Source: JALYXI01 sp963716685 (GTDB lineage: Bacteria > Acidobacteriota > Terriglobia > Bryobacterales > Bryobacteraceae). From it: a stretch of DNA of 64,000 bases. This document shows positions 57,452 to 64,000 of this stretch, piece by piece. The notes under the pieces are model-generated. The model was not told the origin of the DNA. It made no database searches and saw nothing but the letters and a program-made list of their open reading frames with translations. The stretch lies in contig CAVQTR010000003.1 in the NCBI GenBank assembly GCA_963716685.1, forward strand, positions 3,100,001-3,164,000, given 5' to 3'. Within the stretch, counting starts at the first letter, position 1. Each line of letters starts with the position of its first letter. A program made the position numbers and the translations under genes.

Positions 57452-58576
57452 TTACTTGCGCGCGGCGCCGCGATAGATTTCCAAAGTTTCTCTGGCGTTG
57501 CGCTCCCAACTGAAGCCGCTGGCGTGGATGCGTCCTTTTTCGATCAGGCGAGTGCGCAGATCTGCGTCCGTGAGGGCCTCGCGAATGCCGCGCGCGATGT
57601 CGAAGACGTTTTCGGGGTTCACGAGGAGCGCGGCGTCGCCAACGGCTTCGGGCAGAGCGCTGATATCGGAGGCGACGACCGGCGTACCGCAGGCCATGGC
57701 TTCCAGCGGCGGCAGACCGAAGCCTTCGTAGAGTGACGGGAAGACGAAGACAGAGGCCATTTCGTAGAACACGCGCAGCGTCTCGAACGGAACAAAGCCG
57801 AGGAAGCGCACGCTCTGTTCCACGCGGCTTTGCATGACGGCGCGGCGGACCGCGGGGTACTTCGAAATCTCATCGCCAATGATGATCAGGCGCAGGTCGC
57901 GGAAGCGCTCGTCGGATTCCAGCTGCGTGCGCACCACGGCAAAGGCTTCCACCAGCCGAGGGATGTTTTTTTGCGGGCGAATGGTGCCGGCGTAGAGCAG
58001 GAACGGATAGTTGATCTGGTAACGCTGCAGGAGGCGCAGGCGGTCCGGATTCGGCTCCGGGTGGCGGAAGAAGCCGGGATCGGGCGCGTTGTAGACGAGG
58101 CGGACGCGTTCGGCGGGGATGCCGAGCTGGTTATGGAGGTCGCGGCGGGTAGCGGAGGAAACGGCGATGACGCAGGACGCGCGCTCGAGGCCGCGCACGA
58201 AACGGAAGGTGCGGAGCGCGCGCCAGATGCCGGTCTGCTCGGGATAGAGCACGACGCCGATATCGTGAATGGTCACGATGTACGGTTTAGGCATCAGCAT
58301 GGGGACGCGGTTCAGAGGGAAGTGCACCAGATCGACGCCGCAGTTGCGCAGAAACCAGGGAAGGCGCAGGTGTTCGAGGCGGGTGGTATCGCGGTGCGTG
58401 TAAGCGAGCGTGCGGAAGTTTGCGGGCAGGCGCGGAAGCAGCGCGGCATCTTTAGGATGCGTGAGCAGCAGATATTGGTTTTCGCCGTCAGTGCAGGCGA
58501 GCGCATGGATCAGGTTGCGAATGTACGTACCGACGCCGAAATCGCTCAGCCGGCGAACGTCAATCGCAATCTTCAC
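57452..58576 (-). CDS. GT4-family glycosyltransferase
   Basis: A 374-residue retaining glycosyltransferase with GT-B fold. The start is GTG 58576 (VKIAIDVRRLSDFGVGTYIR). The C-terminal half has YAGTIRPQKNIPRLVEAF and PSLYEGFGLPPLEAMACGTPV, which carries the E-x7-E motif. It transfers a sugar from a nucleotide-sugar donor, probably to a polysaccharide or lipid acceptor. It is read from the same strand as glyA and begins four bases after the glyA stop, so it is probably in the same transcript; its convergent neighbour is prfB. Confidence 0.85.
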   Translation of the reverse strand: MKIAIDVRRLSDFGVGTYIRNLIHALACTDGENQYLLLTHPKDAALLPRLPANFRTLAYTHRDTTRLEHLRLPWFLRNCGVDLVHFPLNRVPMLMPKPYIVTIHDIGVVLYPEQTGIWRALRTFRFVRGLERASCVIAVSSATRRDLHNQLGIPAERVRLVYNAPDPGFFRHPEPNPDRLRLLQRYQINYPFLLYAGTIRPQKNIPRLVEAFAVVRTQLESDERFRDLRLIIIGDEISKYPAVRRAVMQSRVEQSVRFLGFVPFETLRVFYEMASVFVFPSLYEGFGLPPLEAMACGTPVVASDISALPEAVGDAALLVNPENVFDIARGIREALTDADLRTRLIEKGRIHASGFSWERNARETLEIYRGAARK

Positions 58577-58580
58577 AGCG

Positions 58581-59856
58581 TCACGCGCGCACGGCGTCCA
58601 GCTTCCAGGAATAGAGGGGGAAACGTTCGGTGAGTGCCTCCACGCGGCGGCGCACCGCGGCGAGCACGGATTCATCGCTGATGTTGCGCAGCACCTCCGC
58701 AATAAGGCGGGCCACTTCGCGCATTTCGGTTTCGCGGAAGCCGCGAGTGGTGACAGCGGGGCTGCCGAGACGAATGCCGCTGGGGTTCAGCGGCGGGTTG
58801 ACGTCGAAGGGAATGCCGTTTTTGTTGACCGTGATGCGCGCGAGGTCGAGCGCCTTTTCTGCATCCTTGCCGCGCACGCCTTTGGAGAAGACATCGACGA
58901 GCATGACGTGGGTATCGGTGCCGCCGGAGACGACGCGATAGCCTTCGTCCATAATGCCTTGCGCGAGAGTCTGGGCGTTGACGATCACCTGTTTTTGGTA
59001 ATCGACAAAGGCAGGCTGCATGGCTTCCAGGAAGCAGACCGCTTTGGCTGCGATGACGTGAACGAGCGGGCCGCCCTGCGCGCCGGGAAACACGCTCTTA
59101 TCGATTTCGGCGCCGTACTGTTCCTTCGCGAGGATGATGCCGGACCGCGGTCCGCGGAGCGTTTTGTGCGTGGTGCTGGTGACGATATCGGCCCACTCGG
59201 CAGGGATTGGGATGGACGCCGGCGGCGACCAGGCCGGAGAAATGCGCCATATCGACCATGAGCAGAGCGCCCACGGAATCCGCTATCTCGCGGAAGCGCG
59301 GAAAATCCCAGATGCGGGAGTAGGCGCTGCCCCCGGTGACGATCATGCGCGGACGGTGCTCTTCGGCGAGGGCGCGGACCTGATCGAAATCGATGAGTTC
59401 GTCGTCTTTGCGAACGCCGTAGTGGATGGCGTTGTAGGTCTTGCCGGAGAAATTCAGTTTGAAGCCGTGGGTCAGGTGGCCGCCGTGGGCCAGGCTAAGG
59501 CCGAGGATGGTGTCGCCAGGTTTCAAAACAGCGGCGTAGGCGGCCTGGTTGGCCTGCGAACCGGAGTGGGGCTGCACGTTGACGTACTCGGCGCCGAAGA
59601 GCTTTTTGGCGCGATCGCGGGCCAGATTTTCGACCGCATCGGCATACTCGCAGCCGCCGTAGTAACGCCTGCCCGGGTATCCCTCGGCGTACTTATTGGT
59701 GAAGACGCTGGCGGTGGCCTGCATGACCGCTTCGGACGTGAAATTTTCGCTGGCGATCAGCTCCAGCTGAGCGTGCTCGCGCTCGGTTTCATGCTGGATC
59801 GCATCGTAAATTTCCGGGTCCACGTCCGCCAAAGATCGCGCCAACGGGTTATTCAT
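58581..59856 (-). CDS. glyA: Serine hydroxymethyltransferase, interrupted by one frameshift
   Basis: Joined, about 424 residues. Frame one begins MNNPLARSLADVDPEIYDAI and carries ELIASENFTSEAV, NKYAEGYPGRRYYGGC and VDMAHFSGLVAAGVHP. Near 59210 the reading moves by one base and continues IPAEWADIVTSTTHKTLRGP (PLP-binding Lys), then FPGAQGGPLVH to the end. The indel sits in a CCC run. It makes glycine and methylene-tetrahydrofolate from serine. As it is nearly universal and usually essential, an error in the sequence is the likeliest cause. Confidence 0.9.
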
Positions 59857-59868
59857 AGGGATACTCGA

Positions 59869-59876
59869 ATTATAAT
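59869..59876. promoter_or_regulatory. Palindromic -10 element, possibly a bidirectional promoter
   Basis: ATTATAAT is its own reverse complement, so each strand reads TATAAT. It lies between the divergent glyA (ATG 59856) and the 59883 gene. On the plus strand it ends six bases before the ATG, a geometry that would give a leaderless transcript. No good -35 box is visible in either direction. Confidence 0.45.
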
Positions 59877-59882
59877 GTAGAA

Positions 59883-60344
59883 ATGTTCTTTCGCCGTCAT
59901 TCGGCGCCGAAGCCGACGTTCGCGGGCGACCTGGAAAAGGCGCGGGCCGCAGGCTTTGCCACCGAGCCGCAGAACGGCAATCGCGTGCAGGTTTCGCGCG
60001 AAGGTGTCGCCGCCATTATCGAAGATGTTCCGGGCGGGCCGCCGAAAGTGGTGCATCGCGCGGGCGTCGTTATGGGCGGCGAGATCGCGACTCTGGTGGA
60101 TGGGGGATACCAGAAGTTTCTGCAGACCCCGACGGGAAAGCGCCGGCCGGCGCTGGCGGGGGACCTGCGGGCGATTCACGATTTTCAAGAAGATCTGCGC
60201 GAGGCGCTGGGGCTGGTTACGCTCTACAACGAGGCGCTGGGCACGGTATCGAACAAATACGTTTACGACCGCGTGGAAGAACGCGATCTGGACCACCCGA
60301 AAGCGCCCTGGAAGATTCCGACTCCCTCGAAGCCTAAGGCCTGA
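59883..60344 (+). CDS. Conserved hypothetical protein
   Basis: A 153-residue soluble protein with basic start (FFRRHSAPKPTFAGDLEKA) and segments VVHRAGVVMGGEIATLVDGG and LREALGLVTLYNEALGTVSN. I do not recognise a domain. Its last eleven bases overlap the convergent rlmD gene. The position between glyA and rlmD, in a compact housekeeping stretch, makes it likely a real gene. Confidence 0.6.
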   Translation: MFFRRHSAPKPTFAGDLEKARAAGFATEPQNGNRVQVSREGVAAIIEDVPGGPPKVVHRAGVVMGGEIATLVDGGYQKFLQTPTGKRRPALAGDLRAIHDFQEDLREALGLVTLYNEALGTVSNKYVYDRVEERDLDHPKAPWKIPTPSKPKA

Positions 60345-61524
60345 GCGAGAGCGCGGCGACCGTTTCGATGTGGAAGGTCTGCGGAAACAGGTCGACGAGC
60401 GTTAAGCGGTCGACCGCGTAGCCTGCGCCCGTAAGCGCGGCGAGATCGCGCGCAAGCGTGGCAGGGTCACACGAAACCACCGTGATAGCACGCGGGCGGG
60501 CGGCGATCAGTTTCTGCGTGACAAATTTCCCGAGTCCAGTGCGCGGCGGGTCGGCCAGAACGAAATCGGGCGTGGCGGTGTGGGCTTCCAGGTAGGAATC
60601 CACCGGTTCGGCGAAGGCGTTGACTTTCACTCCGGCGCGATCGGCATTGGATTGCAGATCGCGGACGGCGCCGTTGCCGGATTCCACGGCGGTGACGGAG
60701 GCGAACCGGCGCGCGAGCGGGAGCGTGAAGAGCCCCACGCCGGCGTACAGGTCGAGCGCGGTTTCACCGGCGGCTCCCTCGATAGCGGTTTCCACCATGC
60801 GGTCGACAAGGAACCGATTCACCTGGAAGAAGGAGTTGTGGCTGACGCGAAAGCCTGAATACTCGAGCGAACTGGTGACCAGGCCGGGAATGCGCTCGGC
60901 GGCCCATTCGAAGAAGCGCACCGCAACGGGCTGATCGCTTTCGAGCACATTGAGCTGCACCTGCTCTTCATTGGTGAACACTTCGAGAGAGCGAATGAAC
61001 TTCGGCCAGCGGGGATCGCGCAGCATGCCGTTCAAAGCGCCGATGCACTCGTTGATGCGGGGCGAGCTGATGGGGCACTCCTGGATGGCGCAGAGCTGAT
61101 GGGAGCCGCGTTCGCGATAACCGAGGTTCCTGCCTTCAATGTGGAATTGGGCGCGGTTGCGATAGCCCCAGGGCTCGGCGGTGACGGCGGCTATGTCGAA
61201 GGGGGTTTCGAGCTTGCCGACGCGGCGGAGCGTCTCCGCGAGAATTGCGCGCTTGGCTTCCACCTGCGCTTCATAAGAGGCGTGCTGGTAATGGCAGCCG
61301 CCGCAGCGCCCGAAGTAAGGACAGGGCGGAACCACGCGCGCAGGGGAGGGTGTGGTGACCTGAAGCAGGCGGCCGCGCAACACGCCGGAGCGCGCTTCGC
61401 CGGTTTCGATTTCGACGTCTTCGCCGGGCAGAACAAACGGAGTCAGCACCACTTGGCCGGCGCTGCGGCTGAGGCCTTCCCCTCCATAAACCAGTTTTTC
61501 GATCTGAAGGGCGGTTGTTACCAT
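60334..61524 (-). CDS. rlmD: 23S rRNA (uracil-5-)-methyltransferase, RlmD/RumA type
   Basis: A 396-residue SAM-dependent RNA methyltransferase. An N-terminal TRAM-like RNA-binding domain (LQIEKLVYGGEGLSR) precedes the iron-sulfur cysteines CPYFGRCGGCHYQ and IQECP. ALDLYAGVGLFTLPLA is the SAM motif, VLADPPRTGLG another, VVSCDPATLARDL the catalytic cysteine and FHIETVA the general-base glutamate. It methylates a uracil in 23S rRNA; RlmC or TrmA-type specificity cannot be excluded. It is divergent from trpS with only 12 bases between, so promoters lie inside the coding regions. Confidence 0.88.
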   Translation of the reverse strand: MVTTALQIEKLVYGGEGLSRSAGQVVLTPFVLPGEDVEIETGEARSGVLRGRLLQVTTPSPARVVPPCPYFGRCGGCHYQHASYEAQVEAKRAILAETLRRVGKLETPFDIAAVTAEPWGYRNRAQFHIEGRNLGYRERGSHQLCAIQECPISSPRINECIGALNGMLRDPRWPKFIRSLEVFTNEEQVQLNVLESDQPVAVRFFEWAAERIPGLVTSSLEYSGFRVSHNSFFQVNRFLVDRMVETAIEGAAGETALDLYAGVGLFTLPLARRFASVTAVESGNGAVRDLQSNADRAGVKVNAFAEPVDSYLEAHTATPDFVLADPPRTGLGKFVTQKLIAARPRAITVVSCDPATLARDLAALTGAGYAVDRLTLVDLFPQTFHIETVAALSLRP

Positions 61525-61536
61525 GGATACTCACTC

Positions 61537-62529
61537 ATGAAAGCACGGGTCTTCTCCGGCGTACAACCGACCGGTAATCTTCACATTGGCAACTATCTGG
61601 GCGCCCTCAGCAACTGGGTGAAGATTCAGCACGATTACGAGAGCATTTTCTGTATCGTGGACCTGCATGCGGTGACGGTTTACCAGAAGCCGGATGAGCT
61701 GCGGGCAAAGATTCTGGAGATCGCGGCGCTGTTTCTGGCGGCGGGGATCGATCCGAAGCATTCGAGCATCATGGTGCAATCGGCGGTATCGGAGCACAGC
61801 GAACTGGCATGGATGCTCACCTGCGTGACGCCGATGGGGTGGCTGCAGCGCATGACTCAGTTCAAAGCGAAATCGGCGGCGCAGGAGACCGTAGGGGACG
61901 GATTGTTTCAGTACCCTGTGCTGATGTCGGCGGACATTTTGCTTTACCAGGCGGCGGTGGTTCCGGTGGGGGACGATCAATCCCAGCACCTGGAGCTGAC
62001 GCGCGACATTGCGCAACGGTTCAATTCGCTTTATGGCGAGACGTTCGTGGTGCCGGAGACGAAGCTGCCGGGCTTTGGCGCGCGCGTGATGGGGCTGGAC
62101 GATCCGGAGATGAAGATGAGCAAGTCGGCGGCGGGCGCGGGCCATGCGATCGCGCTGCTGGACGCTCCGGATAAGATTCGCAAAACGCTGAACCGGGCGA
62201 CAACGGATTCGAACCCCGCGGTGAATTTCGCGACGATGGGACCGGGCGTGCAGAATCTGCTGGGGATTTATCAGGCGTTTTCCGGTAGCGCGGACGAAGC
62301 CATGCGGGAGAAATTCTCCGGAATGCGGTACGGGGACTTGAAGAAGCAGGTGGCGGAGATGGTGATTGCGCATCTGGAGCCGATGCAGCGGAGATACCGC
62401 GAGATTACGGCAGAACCTGGACATCTGGACGGCATTCTTCGCGAAGGCGCGGAGCGGGTGCGACCGATCGCGGCAGAGACGGTGGAGCTGGTCAAGCAGC
62501 GGATGGGTTTGTATTCGGCGACAAGTTAG
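61537..62529 (+). CDS. trpS: Tryptophan-tRNA ligase
   Basis: A 330-residue class I aminoacyl-tRNA synthetase. FSGVQPTGNLHIGNYLGAL holds the HIGH-like motif and PEMKMSKSAAG the KMSKS loop. MSADILLYQAAVVPVGDDQ is the tryptophan-pocket region. Length matches the short bacterial form. Start ATG 61537. It charges tRNA-Trp. Confidence 0.95.
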   Translation: MKARVFSGVQPTGNLHIGNYLGALSNWVKIQHDYESIFCIVDLHAVTVYQKPDELRAKILEIAALFLAAGIDPKHSSIMVQSAVSEHSELAWMLTCVTPMGWLQRMTQFKAKSAAQETVGDGLFQYPVLMSADILLYQAAVVPVGDDQSQHLELTRDIAQRFNSLYGETFVVPETKLPGFGARVMGLDDPEMKMSKSAAGAGHAIALLDAPDKIRKTLNRATTDSNPAVNFATMGPGVQNLLGIYQAFSGSADEAMREKFSGMRYGDLKKQVAEMVIAHLEPMQRRYREITAEPGHLDGILREGAERVRPIAAETVELVKQRMGLYSATS

Positions 62530-62552
62530 CAGCGGCGCCTGTCAGTGCCTGA

Positions 62553-64000
62553 TTACTTCGGTTCGAAGGTCAGGGTATCTTTCACTTCGGCGCGGTCAAA
62601 CGGCATGGGGAAGCTGGTGCCGTTGTAGTAAGCCGTCCACTGATCCTTGTAATGCCGTGACAGGACGTGACCGGATTCGCCGATGGGCACGTCAAGCAGC
62701 GAGGTATCCCAGTTGGCGAGATCGGCCGTGAATCGTTCCGAGGGTCCCAGTTTGCGGGTGGTTTGTTTGACCGTGGTGGATCCGCCGGACATAGGTACCG
62801 GACCGACATCGAAGTAGGGCGCGACGACAGGCAGCCGGTGTCCGATGGGGTGCGCGACGGTGAGTTGCAGATACTGACCGTAGATCCACTTATTCACATA
62901 CCTGCCCTGCTGTCTGCGGCCATCTTCCACGGAATCGAGGAGACAGCGCACCAGCGTCTCGTCGTAGTCGCGAAACCAGCCGGCCGGACGCGCGCGCAGC
63001 AGCCGTTCCACCACGGCAACCGACATCTGCGTTTCGTACGCCGCTCCGTTGCCGGGCGAAGCTACATCTGCTACGGCTTTGCGCAGATACTGGAAAGCCA
63101 GGGCGGCGATGAAGGGCGCGGACTGGTTTTGACTCATTTGACCGTTCCACGAGCGCAGCACGCGCACGGCGTCTTCCAGATCCGGATTGGCCGCCTTTTT
63201 GCGGTCGTAGGCCGCGACCAGCGACTTAGCCAGGTATAAGTGAAAGGCCGAATAGATATCTGTTTGCACCGGCAGCATATCGGCCGGCTTCAGGTTCTTC
63301 TTTGAACGCAGCAGGGCGTTGATTTGAGTAGAGCGGCTGGGACTGGCGAACCGGCCCGCGACCGCAAAAGCGTAATTGGCGGGGAAGGGATTCTGATTCG
63401 CGGTGACAATGAGACCGCTGGACGGGTTGTAAGCAGTGGGCAACTGCTCAAAGGGAATGTAACCGTCCCACTCGAAGTTGCCGGAGGAGCCATCGATGGG
63501 CAGGTCTCCCTGATAATTGTGCCGGATGGGCAGTTTGCCGGCGGCGTGATAGCCAATGTTTCCGTCGCGGTCTGCGTAAACGACGTTTTGTCCAGGACCG
63601 GGAAAGTGCGCCAGCGCGGCGGTGAACTCCTGCCAATTTCGGGCGGCATCGACATCGAGGAAGGGAAACTCGAAGAGGCCGGGCTGCGCCGCGGTCCATT
63701 TCAGCGAAACACGTTCCTTGCCGCTGTCAACGATGAGGGGGCCGTGGCGGGTGACCCAGTGGCGCATCTCGACGGGAGCCTGGCCTTTCACCCGAATCAT
63801 CTCGCGCTCGAGCCGCGCCTGCTCGACCTGACCTTTGAACAGGTATTTGCCGGAGCGATCGTCGAAGCGCTCGATGTAGAGGTCCTGGACGTCGAAACCG
63901 AGATTGGTGAAGCCCCACGCGATGTGATCGTTGTGGCCCACGATGACTCCCGGGACGCCGGGGAGGGAGACGCCGGCAACATGGAATCGCGGGGTCTGCA
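62553..64000 (-). CDS. Penicillin acylase family protein (5' part outside window)
   Basis: The frame is open to the window edge. The visible part, 482 residues to the C-terminus, begins FHVAGVSLPGVPGVIVGHND then HIAWGFTN, the most conserved stretch of Ntn-hydrolase penicillin/cephalosporin/AHL acylases. It continues with YADRDGNIGYHAAGKLP, DGYIPFEQLP and VTANQNPF. The nucleophile Ser at the start of the beta chain should be just beyond the window. Such exported, self-cleaved enzymes hydrolyse amides, often acyl-homoserine lactones. Substrate is unknown. Confidence 0.88.
   Translation of the reverse strand, partial: QTPRFHVAGVSLPGVPGVIVGHNDHIAWGFTNLGFDVQDLYIERFDDRSGKYLFKGQVEQARLEREMIRVKGQAPVEMRHWVTRHGPLIVDSGKERVSLKWTAAQPGLFEFPFLDVDAARNWQEFTAALAHFPGPGQNVVYADRDGNIGYHAAGKLPIRHNYQGDLPIDGSSGNFEWDGYIPFEQLPTAYNPSSGLIVTANQNPFPANYAFAVAGRFASPSRSTQINALLRSKKNLKPADMLPVQTDIYSAFHLYLAKSLVAAYDRKKAANPDLEDAVRVLRSWNGQMSQNQSAPFIAALAFQYLRKAVADVASPGNGAAYETQMSVAVVERLLRARPAGWFRDYDETLVRCLLDSVEDGRRQQGRYVNKWIYGQYLQLTVAHPIGHRLPVVAPYFDVGPVPMSGGSTTVKQTTRKLGPSERFTADLANWDTSLLDVPIGESGHVLSRHYKDQWTAYYNGTSFPMPFDRAEVKDTLTFEPK

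Overview
The window reads as chromosomal DNA of a high-GC acidobacterium close to Candidatus Solibacter / Bryobacteraceae. This placement is an inference from gene content, not from a phylogeny. It rests on a Solibacter-type TIGR03437 C-terminal domain, an orphan MacB/FtsX-like permease of the kind abundant in Acidobacteria, Oar-like TonB receptors with a carboxypeptidase-regulatory N-terminus, a DUF1549/DUF1553 plus DUF1501 pair, and a PEP-CTERM protein. I see no rRNA, tRNA, CRISPR array or insertion sequence.

Region 1 (1-21 kb) is a secondary-lipid or polyketide locus. A partial sulfatase-like enzyme and a PEP-CTERM protein precede two giant iterative synthases. The first (2321-11006) reads ER-like/ER-like-KS-AT-ACP-ACP-KR-DH. 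The second (11009-16255) reads KS-AT-ACP-DH-PPTase-like. Their KS and ACP motifs resemble PUFA synthases, heterocyst-glycolipid synthases and enediyne PKSs, but the domain order is that of none of them as I know it. A free ACP, an alkaline-phosphatase-superfamily phosphodiesterase and an alpha/beta hydrolase follow in tight array, then a convergent FabG-like reductase and an aldo-keto reductase. I infer that the synthases build a reduced acyl chain and the downstream enzymes release or modify it.

Region 2 (21-32 kb) holds a secreted protein of unknown function with a good terminator, the DUF1549/1553 and DUF1501 pair, inorganic pyrophosphatase, an APC-family permease and a TonB-dependent receptor. 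Region 3 (32-37.3 kb) is a minus-strand formate dehydrogenase operon (alpha, Fe-S beta, NrfD-like membrane subunit). Its alpha subunit carries an in-frame TGA that matches the selenocysteine site of FdnG and is followed by a SECIS-like hairpin. Region 4 (37.4-54 kb) mixes a KHGL-motif protein, AlkB, a D-aminoacylase-like amidohydrolase coupled to an Oar-like receptor, a HupE/UreJ plus DUF3500 operon, two VOC proteins, the orphan permease, a LysR regulator, an NTF2-like protein and a zinc-less alcohol dehydrogenase. Region 5 (53-64 kb) is mostly housekeeping: a TPP enzyme, an MFS transporter, prfB with its programmed +1 frameshift, a glycosyltransferase, glyA, rlmD, trpS and a partial penicillin acylase.

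About nineteen apparent single-base frameshifts interrupt otherwise well-conserved genes (first synthase, DUF1549, DUF1501, APC permease, TonB receptor, fdhA, glyA). They cluster at 23.8-37 kb. Because they also hit glyA, I read most of them as sequence or assembly errors. Two other interruptions (prfB and the fdhA TGA) are true recoding sites.
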